From contig JAWLCV010000012.1 of the NCBI GenBank assembly GCA_041686955.1, positions 12,138-76,137 on the forward strand: a stretch of DNA of 64,000 bases. Reading direction: 5' to 3'. Positions 15,910-25,698 of the stretch are shown here, in pieces (positions within the stretch are counted from its first letter, which is position 1; every line of letters starts with the position of its first letter). The notes under the pieces are model-generated. The model saw only the letters and a program-made list of their open reading frames with translations. It ran no database searches and had not been told where the DNA came from. The DNA comes from UBA7803 sp041686955 (GTDB taxonomy: Bacteria > Pseudomonadota > Gammaproteobacteria > Pseudomonadales > Azotimanducaceae). A program made the position numbers and the translations under genes.

Positions 15910-18608
15910 CGGAACCCGGCGCGGCGCCCGCCGGCAAGCCCCCGCGCGGCGCCCCCTCCCCGGCCGGCCGCCGTTTCGGCGACGGTCCCGGCGCCACGGT
16001 GGACCGCCTGAGATCGCGCATCGCCGAGAAGGACGAGGAGCTGGCGCGGCGCTACTGGAACGACGAGGACGTGGAGACGCTGCTGGCCGAGCGCTGCAGT
16101 TTCTTCGACGGCATCATCGCTGAGATCTGGAACGAGAAGGTTCCCGAGCAGGTCAGAGACGACATCGCCGTGTTCGCCGTGGGCGGTTACGGCCGGGGCG
16201 AGCTGTTCCCCCACTCGGACATCGACCTGCTGATACTGGCCCGCCGCCCCGACCGGCAGCGCAAGGCCATCACCGGTTTCCTGCACTGCCTGTTCGATCT
16301 CAACCAGGAGCTCGGCCACAGCGTCCGCTCGCTTCGGGACTGCAAGAGGGAAGCGGCCCGGGACATCACCGTGGCCACGGCCATGTTCGAGCGCCGGTTG
16401 CTCGCCGGCTCGGAGGATCTGGCCGGGCGCCTCACCCGCATCCTCTCGTCGAAACGGCTGTGGCCCCCGGAGACGTTCTTCAAGGCGAAGCGCGACGAGC
16501 AGGTGCGCCGGCACCGCGTCTACGACAATGTGGAGTACGGCCTCGAGCCCAACATCAAGACCTCCCCCGGCGGGCTCCGGGACCTGCAGACCGCCATGTG
16601 GGTGATGGCGAGGAAGTTCGGCACCACGGACCCCGCCGCGCTGGAGCAGCTCGGCATGCTCACGGCCGAGGAGAGGGTCTGGCTGGAGGCGGGAAGGCGC
16701 TTCCTGTGGTGGGTGCGTTTCGGTCTGCACCTGCTCGCCGGCCGCAAGGAAGACCGCCTGCAGTTCGAGTACCAGCGGACTCTGGCGCAACGCCTCGGCT
16801 TCGCCGACACCCGGGCCAAGCTCGGGGTCGAGCGCTTCATGCACCACTACTACCGCCACATCATCGAGCTCAGGGAGGTCAACGACCTCCTGCTGCAGCA
16901 TTTCCACGAGTCGATCCTTCGCGCCCGGGAGAAACCCCGGATCGTGCCCATCAATCCGCGGTTCCAGATCCGCAACGACTACATCGAGGTAACGGCGCCC
17001 GACGTGTTCCAGCGCCAGCCCAGCGCGCTTTTGGAAATCTTCGTCATCATGGCCAACCGGAGGGACATCTCCGGGGTCAGGGCCGGCACCATCCGGCTCA
17101 TCCGCGAGCATCTGCACCTCATCGACGCCCACTTCCGGCACGACCCCGCCAATACCCGGCTGTTCATCGATCTGTTGAAGGCACCCTATACCCTGGTGTC
17201 ACAGCTCACGCGCATGCGCCGTTACGGTGTGCTCGGACGCTACCTTCCCGAGTTCGGCGAGATCGTGGGGCAGATGCAGCACGACCTGTTCCACATCTAT
17301 ACCGTGGACGCCCATACCATGATGGTGATCCGCAACATGCGGCGCCTGCACTACCGCTCCGCCGAGCAGGATTACCCGGTGGCCGCACACTGCGTGCGCA
17401 ATCTGCCGAAGATCGAGCTGCTCTACATCGCCGGGCTGTACCACGACATCGGCAAGGGCCGCGGCGGCGACCACTCCCAGCTCGGCGCCAGCTACGTGGA
17501 GGCGTTCTGCCGGCGTCACGGGATCGGTGATGCCGACACGGAGCTGGTGAGCTGGCTGGTGCGCCAGCACCTGCTGATGTCGAGCACGGCCCAGCGCAAG
17601 GACATCTACGACCCCGACGTGATCCACGCCTTCGCCTCGGAGGTCAAGTCGGAGATGCGGCTGAACTATCTGTACGCGCTGACCGTGGCGGACATCACCG
17701 CCACCAACCCCACGCTGTGGAACAGCTGGCGGGCCACCCTGCTGCGCATCCTCTACGGCGAAACCCGCAAGGCCCTGCGTCGCGGCCTGGAATCGCCCCT
17801 GGACCGGCAGAGCACGGTGCGCGCCTGCCGCGAGAGTGCCCTGGAGAAGCTGCTCGAGCGCGGTCTCACCGCGGAGGAGGTATCGACGCTCTGGGAAGTG
17901 CCCGGGGACGAGTTCTTCCTGCGCCACACGCCGCGGCAGGTGGCCGACATCACCGAGCGCATGCACCGTCACGATATCGCAAAGGGGCCCATGGTGATGC
18001 TGGTGGATCTGCGCGGTCAGGGGCCCAGCGAAGGGGCGACCGAGATCGTCCTGTACACCCACGATCAGCCGAACCTGTTCGCGGCCAGCGTGGCGGCACT
18101 GAACCAGCTCGAGCTCTCGGTCCACGACGCCAACATCCACACCGCCGAGAACGGGTTGTGCCTGAACACCTACGTGGTGCTCGACGACGAAGGCAATCCG
18201 CTGTCGCGGGAGGGCGGCCGGCGCGAGCACGTGCAGCGGGAACTCGCGCACGAACTCCACGACCCGGCGGAATACCCGAGCATCGTCAGGCGCCGGACCT
18301 CGCGGCGGCTTCGCCAGCTCACCCGCGCCACCGACGTGAAGATCCGCAACCCGCGCGGCAGCCGCCATACCGAGCTAACCATCATCGCCAGCGACCGGCC
18401 AGGGCTCCTGGCCACCATCGGCCTCTTGTTCCACGAGCTGGGGCTGTCGGTGCAGTCCGCCCGCATCGCCACCCTCGGAGAGCGCATCGAGGACGTCTTC
18501 CTCATCGCCGACGAGCAGGGCGAGCCCATCCGCGACCGCGAGCGCATCTACCTGCTCGAGAACACCCTCCGGCAACGCCTCGACACCCAGATCGCCCAGG
18601 TGCTGTGA
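15906..18608 (+). CDS. glnD: Bifunctional uridylyltransferase/uridylyl-removing enzyme GlnD
   Basis: Nitrogen sensor that uridylylates PII proteins when glutamine is low and deuridylylates them when it is high. The 900-residue protein starts at a GTG overlapping the map stop. The nucleotidyltransferase domain has GGYGRGELFPHSDIDLL with D105 and D107. The HD domain has LYHDIGKGRGGDHS near residue 513. Two ACT domains follow (about 700-780 and 815-895), which bind glutamine. Length agrees with the family (890 in E. coli). Order map-glnD-dapC is as in Pseudomonas. Confidence 0.98.
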   Translation: MTEPGAAPAGKPPRGAPSPAGRRFGDGPGATVDRLRSRIAEKDEELARRYWNDEDVETLLAERCSFFDGIIAEIWNEKVPEQVRDDIAVFAVGGYGRGELFPHSDIDLLILARRPDRQRKAITGFLHCLFDLNQELGHSVRSLRDCKREAARDITVATAMFERRLLAGSEDLAGRLTRILSSKRLWPPETFFKAKRDEQVRRHRVYDNVEYGLEPNIKTSPGGLRDLQTAMWVMARKFGTTDPAALEQLGMLTAEERVWLEAGRRFLWWVRFGLHLLAGRKEDRLQFEYQRTLAQRLGFADTRAKLGVERFMHHYYRHIIELREVNDLLLQHFHESILRAREKPRIVPINPRFQIRNDYIEVTAPDVFQRQPSALLEIFVIMANRRDISGVRAGTIRLIREHLHLIDAHFRHDPANTRLFIDLLKAPYTLVSQLTRMRRYGVLGRYLPEFGEIVGQMQHDLFHIYTVDAHTMMVIRNMRRLHYRSAEQDYPVAAHCVRNLPKIELLYIAGLYHDIGKGRGGDHSQLGASYVEAFCRRHGIGDADTELVSWLVRQHLLMSSTAQRKDIYDPDVIHAFASEVKSEMRLNYLYALTVADITATNPTLWNSWRATLLRILYGETRKALRRGLESPLDRQSTVRACRESALEKLLERGLTAEEVSTLWEVPGDEFFLRHTPRQVADITERMHRHDIAKGPMVMLVDLRGQGPSEGATEIVLYTHDQPNLFAASVAALNQLELSVHDANIHTAENGLCLNTYVVLDDEGNPLSREGGRREHVQRELAHELHDPAEYPSIVRRRTSRRLRQLTRATDVKIRNPRGSRHTELTIIASDRPGLLATIGLLFHELGLSVQSARIATLGERIEDVFLIADEQGEPIRDRERIYLLENTLRQRLDTQIAQVL

Positions 18609-18610
18609 CG

Positions 18611-19804
18611 GTGAACCCCCGACTCGGCCGGCTCGAGCCGTACCCCTTCGAGCGCCTGAACGCCTTGAAAGCAGGAATCCGCCCGCCGGCGGACCGGCCC
18701 GGCGTCATGCTCTCCATCGGCGAGCCGAAGCACGCGGCGCCGGATTTCGTGCTGGAGCTGCTGACGGACGCGCCGCGGCTGTCCGACGACCTGGCGGCCT
18801 ACCCGGCCACCCGGGGCAGCCTGGAGCTGCGGGAGGCGATCTCCGGCTGGCTCGCCCGGCGATTCGGCGTCGCCGCGGATCCCGAGTGCCACGTCCTGCC
18901 GGTGGCAGGCACCCGCGAGGCGCTGTTCTCCTTCGCCCAGGCCGTGCTGTCCGGTGCCCGCGGTGCCGTGGCGGTGCTGCCGAACCCGTTCTACCAGATC
19001 TACGAAGGGGCGGTGCTGCTGGGCGGAGCCGAGCCCTACTTCGTCAACTGCACCGCCGCCACCGGCTACCTTCCGGACTACGCGAGCGTCCCGGATGCGG
19101 TGTGGGATCGCTGCGAGCTCCTGTACCTGTGCTCCCCCGGCAATCCCACCGGCACGACTCTGGATCTCCCGACCCTCGCCGCGCTCTTGGAACGCGCTCA
19201 CCGTCACGACTTCGTCATCGCGGCGGACGAGTGCTACGCGGAAATCTACCCGGACGAAGCGCAGCCGCCGGCCGGCCTGCTGCAGGCCGCGGCGGCGGCC
19301 GGGTCGTCGAACTTCCAGCGGTGCGTGGTGTTCCACAGCCTGAGCAAACGCTCCAACCTGCCGGGGCTGCGCTCGGGCTTCGTCGCCGGCGACCCGGACA
19401 TCCTGACGGGGTACTTCAAGTACCGTACCTACGAAGGCTGCGCTCTGCCCAATCACGTTCAGCGCGCCAGCGCCGCGGCCTGGATGGACGAGGCTCACGT
19501 GGTGGCGAACCGTGCCGCCTACCGGCAGAAGTTCGCGGCGGTGACGCCCATTCTCGAGCCCGTGATGAAGCTCCACCGTCCGGACGGCGGCTTCTATCAT
19601 TGGATCCGCACGCCCACGGACGACGAGGCGTTCACCCGGGCGCTGTACGCCGAACGCAACATCACCGTGCTGCCCGGGACCTATCTGGCCCGGGAGGCCC
19701 ACGGCATCAATCCCGGGAAGGGTTACGTGCGGGTCGCGTGGGTGGCCCCGCTGGCGGACTGCGTCGCCGCAGCGCGAGCCATCGCGGACTGGGTCGGCCG
19801 ATAG
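18611..19804 (+). CDS. dapC: N-succinyldiaminopimelate aminotransferase
   Basis: PLP enzyme forming N-succinyl-L,L-diaminopimelate in lysine and peptidoglycan synthesis. The 397-residue protein begins NPRLGRLEPYPFERL, the family opening. A GTG six bases earlier (18605) overlaps the glnD stop as GTGA and is an alternative start. Fold-type I features are LCSPGNPTG, AADECYAEIY, and the PLP lysine K246 in SLSKRSNLPGLRSGF. The next two genes encode the neighbouring pathway steps (DapD, DapE), which supports this role over a general aspartate aminotransferase. Confidence 0.93.
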   Translation: MNPRLGRLEPYPFERLNALKAGIRPPADRPGVMLSIGEPKHAAPDFVLELLTDAPRLSDDLAAYPATRGSLELREAISGWLARRFGVAADPECHVLPVAGTREALFSFAQAVLSGARGAVAVLPNPFYQIYEGAVLLGGAEPYFVNCTAATGYLPDYASVPDAVWDRCELLYLCSPGNPTGTTLDLPTLAALLERAHRHDFVIAADECYAEIYPDEAQPPAGLLQAAAAAGSSNFQRCVVFHSLSKRSNLPGLRSGFVAGDPDILTGYFKYRTYEGCALPNHVQRASAAAWMDEAHVVANRAAYRQKFAAVTPILEPVMKLHRPDGGFYHWIRTPTDDEAFTRALYAERNITVLPGTYLAREAHGINPGKGYVRVAWVAPLADCVAAARAIADWVGR

Positions 19805-19883
19805 ACGCCGGCGGGTTCCATCCGAACGCTCCCACCGGAGCCCGGCGTGTGGTAGGGTGCGTCGCCGTTTTCAGGAGCTGACC

Positions 19884-20918
19884 ATGGCCGACCAGGATCA
19901 CGCCGTGTTCGCATTCGCCATCGGCATCACTCGCGCGAACTCCCGCGGCGCCACCATCGACTGTTACTTTCCCGCGCCCCTCGCGCGCCCGGATTCCGCC
20001 GTGGCCCATGTCGTCGTCAGTCACTTCACGAACGGCAGCAGCGTGGTGGAACCGGAAGCCGTCGAGCGGTTCGCTGCGGCGCTCGGCGACGCCGGCGGCG
20101 CCGATCTGGCGGCCCGGTACCGATCCCTGCTGGCAACGGATCAGCGGCTGTGCGCGGTGCGGCTGGATTGGGACGAGGCCATCGACAGCACCGAGGCGGC
20201 CTACCTGAAGCTGCACCTCCTCTCCCACCGCCTGGCGCTGCCCAATAGCCTGAATCTGGACGGGATCTTCGCTCACCTGCCCAACGTGGCCTGGACCTCG
20301 GCGGGCGCCATCGACCCCGCGGAGCTGGACCAGGCACTGCTGGAAGCGCGGCTCTCGGGCGAGCACCTGGAGGTGGTCAGCGTGGACAAGTTCCCCCGCA
20401 TGACCAATTACGTGGTGCCCTCGGGCGTGCGCATCGCCGACGCGTCGCGCATCCGCCTGGGCGCCTACCTCGGCGAAGGCACCACGGTCATGCACGAGGG
20501 GTTCGTCAACTTCAACGCCGGCGCGCTGGGTCCCAACATGGTGGAGGGCCGCATTTCCCAGGGCGTGGTGGTGGGCGCCCACAGCGACCTGGGAGGCAGC
20601 TCGAGCACCATGGGAACCTTGTCGGGAGGTGGGGACATCCGCATCACCATCGGCAGCAACTGCCTCATCGGCGCCAATGCCGGCACCGGCATCCCGCTGG
20701 GGGACCGCTGCACCATCGAAGCCGGTCTCTACGTCACCGCCGGTACGCGGGTGACGGTGCTGGACGAGCGCGGCGAAGTGGTGAAGACCGTGAAGGCGCG
20801 AGAACTCGCCGGAGGCTCCGACATGCTGTTCCTCCGCAACAGCAGCAACGGACGCATCGAGTGCCGCACCAACCGCCGCGCCATCGAGCTGAACGAAGCT
20901 CTCCACGCCCACAACTGA
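19884..20918 (+). CDS. dapD: Tetrahydrodipicolinate N-succinyltransferase, long (Pseudomonas-type) form
   Basis: Succinylates tetrahydrodipicolinate in diaminopimelate synthesis. The 344-residue protein starts at an ATG with AGGAG six bases upstream. The C-terminal half is a hexapeptide beta-helix with VDKFPRMTNYVVPSGVRIAD, GEGTTVMHEGFVNFNAG and MGTLSGGG, ending IELNEALHAHN. It belongs to the approximately 340-residue class found in Pseudomonas and Actinobacteria rather than the 274-residue E. coli class. Confidence 0.96.
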   Translation: MADQDHAVFAFAIGITRANSRGATIDCYFPAPLARPDSAVAHVVVSHFTNGSSVVEPEAVERFAAALGDAGGADLAARYRSLLATDQRLCAVRLDWDEAIDSTEAAYLKLHLLSHRLALPNSLNLDGIFAHLPNVAWTSAGAIDPAELDQALLEARLSGEHLEVVSVDKFPRMTNYVVPSGVRIADASRIRLGAYLGEGTTVMHEGFVNFNAGALGPNMVEGRISQGVVVGAHSDLGGSSSTMGTLSGGGDIRITIGSNCLIGANAGTGIPLGDRCTIEAGLYVTAGTRVTVLDERGEVVKTVKARELAGGSDMLFLRNSSNGRIECRTNRRAIELNEALHAHN

Positions 20919-20920
20919 AT

Positions 20921-22075
20921 GTGACCGATCATTCCGACAATCCGGTGCTGGCGCTCACCTGCGAGTTGATGCGCCGGCCCAGCGTCACCCCCGACGATCA
21001 CGGCTGCCAGCCGCTGCTCGCAGCGCGCCTGGAGCGCGCCGGGTTTCACTGCCGCCCCATGTCCTTCGGATCGGTCAGCAACCTGTGGGCCAGCCGCGGC
21101 GCCGGCGGCCCGCTGTTCGTCTTCGCCGGGCACACGGACGTGGTGCCCCCCGGGCCGGAGGACGCCTGGTCATCACCACCTTTCCAGCCCACGGTTAAGG
21201 ACGGGTACCTGTACGGCCGCGGCGCCGCGGACATGAAGTCGAGCCTGGCCGCCATGGTGGTGGCCACGGAGCGGTTTCTGGCCGAGCACCCCGACCACCC
21301 GGGACGCATCGCCTTCCTGATCACCAGCGACGAGGAAGGGCCCGCGGTCGACGGCACCCGGGCGGTGATCGCCGCGCTGCAGGCGGAAGGCGTTCGGGCG
21401 GATTACGCCCTGGTGGGGGAGCCCTCCTCGGGGCGCGCCCTCGGCGACACCATCCGTGTCGGCCGGCGCGGATCTTTGAACGGCACCCTGCGGGTGCTGG
21501 GCGTGCAGGGGCACGTGGCGTACCCGGAGCTGGCCGACAATCCCATCCACCGGCTGGCCCCGGCGCTGGCCGAGCTCGCGGAAACCCGCTGGGACGAGGG
21601 CAACGAGCGCTTTCCCCCCACCAGCTGGCAGGCCTCGTCCATCAGCGCGGGCAGCGGCGCCAACAACGTCATTCCCGGGACCCTCACCCTCGCCTTCAAC
21701 TTCCGCTTCTGCACCGCGCAGACCGCCGCGGGCCTCGAGCGGCGGGTGAAGGAGATCCTGGATCGCCACGGCCTGCGCTACGACATCGAGTGGTCGCTGT
21801 CCGGCGAGCCGTTCCTCACCCCCGACGGCCCGCTCATCGAGGCGGCGACCGCGAGCGTGCGGGACGTTCTGGGGCGGGACCCGGAGCTCTCCACGTCCGG
21901 CGGCACCTCCGACGGCCGCTTCATCGCCCCGACGGGCTGCCACGTGGTGGAGCTGGGCCCGTGCAACGAGACGATCCACAAGGTGGACGAGCGGGTGGCC
22001 CTGAACGACCTGGAACCCCTCGCGCGAGTCTATCAGCGGGTGCTCGAGCGGCTGCTCACCCGCGATCACGTATGA
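20921..22075 (+). CDS. dapE: Succinyl-diaminopimelate desuccinylase
   Basis: Zinc-dependent M20 hydrolase releasing L,L-diaminopimelate. The 384-residue protein starts at a GTG three bases after the dapD stop. Zinc-site residues are H71 (AGHTDVVPPG), D104 (GRGAADMK), E138/E139 (SDEEGPAVDGT), E173-region VGEPSSG, and a late histidine in ETIHKVDE. It completes the dapC-dapD-dapE run. The stop overlaps the gspN start as ATGA. Confidence 0.97.
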   Translation: MTDHSDNPVLALTCELMRRPSVTPDDHGCQPLLAARLERAGFHCRPMSFGSVSNLWASRGAGGPLFVFAGHTDVVPPGPEDAWSSPPFQPTVKDGYLYGRGAADMKSSLAAMVVATERFLAEHPDHPGRIAFLITSDEEGPAVDGTRAVIAALQAEGVRADYALVGEPSSGRALGDTIRVGRRGSLNGTLRVLGVQGHVAYPELADNPIHRLAPALAELAETRWDEGNERFPPTSWQASSISAGSGANNVIPGTLTLAFNFRFCTAQTAAGLERRVKEILDRHGLRYDIEWSLSGEPFLTPDGPLIEAATASVRDVLGRDPELSTSGGTSDGRFIAPTGCHVVELGPCNETIHKVDERVALNDLEPLARVYQRVLERLLTRDHV

Positions 22076-22794
22076 TCAGAACCGTTTCGATCGGTGCTCT
22101 CCTGTTCGTCGTCTTCGCGGTGGCGTTCGCGCCGGCGAGCCTGCTGCGCGCGCCCCTGTCGGGATCCGGCGCCGATCTGCTGCAGCCGGCCGGGACGGTA
22201 TGGAAAGGCAGCGCCGACCTCTACCTGGCGAAGCAGGGGGCCGGCCGGATAAGCTGGCGGTTTCGTCCCCTCACCCTTCTGCAGGGAGCCCTGGGATATC
22301 ATGTGGACCTCACCGGGGCGGATCACGACCTCAGGGGGACCGTTCGGCTCCGACCCGGCACGGCCGAGGCGGTGCTGGACGGGCATGCGGCGTCGGCCTT
22401 CGCCAATCGCTGGCTGGCGCCCTACGACATCGTCATCGCCGGCGATCTGACACTGCAGAACCTGCAGCTCCGGGTGCCTTACGATCTAGAGCAGAGTCGT
22501 GGGGGAAGCGCCGCAGGCAGCGTGAGCTGGGCCGGTGGACCCGTGCGCTACCGGCTATCCGGGCGCGACCACTCGGCCCGGCTGCCGCCGCTGGTGGCGT
22601 ACCTGGGCGACGGGCTGGAGGCCGTGGTGTTTCCCGAGGGCGGCCAGACGCCGCTGTTGCGGGCCCGGCTGCAGGAGAACGGCTTCCTGTGGATCGGCGT
22701 CACCAAGATGATGACCCGGCTGGCAGGAAACTCATGGCCCGGTTCTCACCCCGACCATGAAGTGGTGCTAGAGGTTGAGGAACAACTCTTTTAG
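22072..22794 (+). CDS. gspN: Type II secretion system protein N
   Basis: Accessory inner-membrane protein of the type II secretion system, of poorly defined role. The 240-residue protein has one N-terminal membrane helix (TVSIGALLFVVFAVAFAPA) and a beta-rich periplasmic part. WKGSADLYLAKQGAGRISWRF is typical of GspN. Its ATG overlaps the dapE stop, so it may be read through from the dap genes. gspC and gspD follow, which supports the call. Sequence conservation in this family is low. Confidence 0.88.
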   Translation: MIRTVSIGALLFVVFAVAFAPASLLRAPLSGSGADLLQPAGTVWKGSADLYLAKQGAGRISWRFRPLTLLQGALGYHVDLTGADHDLRGTVRLRPGTAEAVLDGHAASAFANRWLAPYDIVIAGDLTLQNLQLRVPYDLEQSRGGSAAGSVSWAGGPVRYRLSGRDHSARLPPLVAYLGDGLEAVVFPEGGQTPLLRARLQENGFLWIGVTKMMTRLAGNSWPGSHPDHEVVLEVEEQLF

Positions 22795-22801
22795 GATCAG
22801 C

Positions 22802-23752
22802 GTGTTAGCAAGACGCACCGGCCATCCGCGGAGCCAACAAGTGCATGATCTCGCAGCAAAGCTCGCCGTGCCGGCGCGCTGGCTCATGGTGGCGGCCATC
22901 GCCTACACCCTGGCCACCAGCGTGCTCTACTTCCTGTCGCCTCCGCCCACGGGACCGGTGGCGGGCGCCCGGTCGGCGACGGAGCAACCCTCCGCGCCCG
23001 CGGTGGACGTGAACGCCATTCTCGCCAGTAACCTGTTCGGCGCCGCAGAGTCCGGCGGCACCCAGGTGGCGGAGGCCCCGGCGGTGGCCACTCAGCTACC
23101 GCTGGAGCTCTTGGGGGTGTTCGTGGCCGACCAGCCGGAGGAATCCGCTGCCATCATCGCCCAGCGCGGCAAGCCGGGTCAGCTCTACACCGTGGGCGAG
23201 GACGTGCCCGGCAACGCGGCCCTGCTGGAAGTGCACCCCACCCACGTGGTGCTGCGCCGGGCGGGCGTCCGGGAAACCCTGCATTTCCCCACCGGCAGCG
23301 CAGCCATCGCCGCCCGCGCTGCCCTCCCCGGGCCCGAGATGGGCTACGACGAGCCGGTCGTGGAGCCACTGCCCGAGGATTTCGACGATGGGGCCATGGA
23401 ACCGCCCATGGAGGAGGCCATGCCGGAGGAGCAGTCGGTGCAGGCGATCGTCGACGAGTATCGGGAGCGGCTGGAACAGGATCCGGCGGGGACCCTGCAA
23501 TCGCTCGGCGTGAGCGCCGTCGCCGACGGCGCGGCAGAAGGCTACCGGGTCGGCAACCTTGCCCAGTCACCGTACCTCAGTCAAACTGGCCTGCAGCCGG
23601 GGGACGTGATTCTTTCCGTCAACGGCCGACCCGTCGGCGATCTCGAGCAGGACCGACTGGAAATGGACAACGTGCTGGCCCAAGGGTCGGCCCGTCTCGA
23701 AGTACAGCGGGGGACGCGGCGGTTTTTCGTAACCGCCTCGCTTCAACAATGA
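22802..23752 (+). CDS. gspC: Type II secretion system inner-membrane protein GspC
   Basis: Links the inner-membrane platform to the GspD secretin and helps select substrates. A GTG at 22802 has AGGA seven to eight bases upstream overlapping the gspN stop; a TTG at 22775 inside gspN is an alternative. The 316-residue protein has one membrane helix (about 27-45). The HR domain follows (about 95-165, LLGVFVADQPEESAAII), then an acidic linker. A C-terminal PDZ domain ends it (LQPGDVILSVNGRPV). Confidence 0.93.
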   Translation: MLARRTGHPRSQQVHDLAAKLAVPARWLMVAAIAYTLATSVLYFLSPPPTGPVAGARSATEQPSAPAVDVNAILASNLFGAAESGGTQVAEAPAVATQLPLELLGVFVADQPEESAAIIAQRGKPGQLYTVGEDVPGNAALLEVHPTHVVLRRAGVRETLHFPTGSAAIAARAALPGPEMGYDEPVVEPLPEDFDDGAMEPPMEEAMPEEQSVQAIVDEYRERLEQDPAGTLQSLGVSAVADGAAEGYRVGNLAQSPYLSQTGLQPGDVILSVNGRPVGDLEQDRLEMDNVLAQGSARLEVQRGTRRFFVTASLQQ

Positions 23753-25677
23753 TGACAACGAAAGCGCGAAGCCTGGCTGGAATGCTGATGGGTCTGCTGC
23801 TCCTGGCGCCGGTCGTCTCCGGCAGTTGGGCGGCCGAGGCGCCGCCGGCCGCATCCCAGACCTGGAAGATCAACATCAAGAACGCGGACCTGAGCGAGTT
23901 CGTCGCTCAGGTGGCGGAGATCACCGGCAAGACCTTCGTGGTGGACCCGCGCATCAAGGGCAGCGTCACGGTGATCTCCAGCACGCCCATGACCGCCGAC
24001 GCGGTCTACGAGCTCTTCCTGTCGGTGCTGCGGGTTCACAACTGGACCGCCGTGCCCTCCGGCAGCATCATCCGTATCCAGCAGATGGCCACGGCCAAGC
24101 AGAGCCCGGGCGCCGAAGGCGGACTCGGCCGACTGCCCCCGGAAGAGCTGGTCACCCGGGTGGTGCCGGCCCAGAACGTCGAATCCGCCGAGCTGGTGAA
24201 GATTCTGCGTCCGCTCATTCCCCAGTACGGCCACATCGCCGCCGTCGCCAACCCCAACGTGGTCATCATCAGCGACCACGCCGACAACATTCTGCGGATG
24301 ATGCGCATCATCGAGCAGATCGACGTGGCGGACGAGGACGAGATCGTCGTGGTGCCGTTGAAGGAGGCCTTCGTCGGCAGCGTCGTCGCCATGCTGGAGA
24401 TGATGGCCCCGGACCAGCTCGGCCGCGGCGCCACCGGCCCCCAGCGCATCCAGGTGATCGCCAACGAGCGCAACAACTCCCTGGTGCTCCGGGGCAAGTC
24501 CCGGCCCATCGCAGAAATTCTCAAGCTGGTGGAGAAGCTGGACCAGCCCGCCACGGTCACCGGCGGCACCCAGGTCATCTACCTCAAGTACGCGGACGCC
24601 ACCAAGGTGGCGGAGCTGCTGGAGGGCATGGTGGATGCGGAGCGCGGGGGCAACGGCGAGGAGGCCGCACGGCCGGAGACCATGATCCGGGCCGACGACA
24701 GCCTGAACGCCATCGTGGTCCGGGCCGATCCGGGGGTGATGAACGAGATTCAGGACATCCTCGACCGCCTGGACATCCGCCGCACCCAGGTGCTGATCGA
24801 GGCCGCCATCGTCGAGGTCTCCATCACCGACACGTCCCGGATCGGCGTGGAAATGGCGGCCGCGGACGAAAGCGGCAACACGGTGCCCCTGGTCTCCACC
24901 ACGCTCGACGGCGTCATCTCGAGCCTTCTGGACAACATCGTCGGCGAGGCCGGCCAGGTGGACGTGCTGTCGGGTCTCGCGTCTCTCGACAGTCCCACCC
25001 TCGCCGCTGCCAGGATCGACGTGGGTGACCTGTCCTTCGGCGCCGTGGTACGGGCACTGGCCACCAACTCCGATGCCAACCTGCTGTCCACCCCGAGCAT
25101 CCTGACCCTGGACAACCAGGAGGCGAAGATCGTGGTGGGCAACGAGGTACCGTTCCGCACCGGCACCTTCACCACCACGGGGGAAGGCGCAACCAACCCC
25201 TTCACCACCATTCAGCGGGAAGACGTGGGGCTGCAGCTCACCGTCACGCCTCACATCCACGAGGACACCGCGGTGAGTCTGGAAGTGGGCCTGGAGATCA
25301 CCAACGTGGTGGAGAGCGCCATCGGCGCCGATGCTTTCTCCGACGTGGTGACCTCGAAGCGCACGGTGGAGAACACGATTCTGGCGGACGACCGCCAGAC
25401 CATCGTGCTGGGCGGGCTCATCCAGGACGACATCAACGACAGCGTCAGAAAAGTGCCGCTGCTCGGCGACATTCCCGTGCTCGGCCACCTGTTCCGTTCC
25501 ACCAACAAGAACCACACCAAACGCAACCTGCTCGTTTTCCTGCGCCCCACGGTGATCCGCAACAAGGCGGAAGCGGATCAGGTCACCAACCGGAAGTACG
25601 ACGATGTCTGGGAAGTGGAGATCCGTTCCCGCAGCGGCGACGTGCCACCGGAGGAGCTGTTCCGGGGCCGTCCCTGA
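23749..25677 (+). CDS. gspD: Type II secretion system secretin GspD
   Basis: Forms the outer-membrane channel of the type II secretion system. The 642-residue precursor has a signal peptide to about residue 29, N0 (WKINIKNADLSEFVAQVAEITG), and N1-N3 repeats (VIYLKYADATKVAELL). The secretin core carries VPFRTG, DVGLQLTVTPHI and VLGGLI, ending in KVPLLGDIPVLGHLF. Its ATG overlaps the gspC stop. The other general secretion genes (gspE-M) are not in this window. The C-terminal S-domain is short, so pilotin dependence cannot be judged. Confidence 0.97.
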   Translation: MMTTKARSLAGMLMGLLLLAPVVSGSWAAEAPPAASQTWKINIKNADLSEFVAQVAEITGKTFVVDPRIKGSVTVISSTPMTADAVYELFLSVLRVHNWTAVPSGSIIRIQQMATAKQSPGAEGGLGRLPPEELVTRVVPAQNVESAELVKILRPLIPQYGHIAAVANPNVVIISDHADNILRMMRIIEQIDVADEDEIVVVPLKEAFVGSVVAMLEMMAPDQLGRGATGPQRIQVIANERNNSLVLRGKSRPIAEILKLVEKLDQPATVTGGTQVIYLKYADATKVAELLEGMVDAERGGNGEEAARPETMIRADDSLNAIVVRADPGVMNEIQDILDRLDIRRTQVLIEAAIVEVSITDTSRIGVEMAAADESGNTVPLVSTTLDGVISSLLDNIVGEAGQVDVLSGLASLDSPTLAAARIDVGDLSFGAVVRALATNSDANLLSTPSILTLDNQEAKIVVGNEVPFRTGTFTTTGEGATNPFTTIQREDVGLQLTVTPHIHEDTAVSLEVGLEITNVVESAIGADAFSDVVTSKRTVENTILADDRQTIVLGGLIQDDINDSVRKVPLLGDIPVLGHLFRSTNKNHTKRNLLVFLRPTVIRNKAEADQVTNRKYDDVWEVEIRSRSGDVPPEELFRGRP

Positions 25678-25698
25678 TCTCCGGACTCCGCGGATCTC

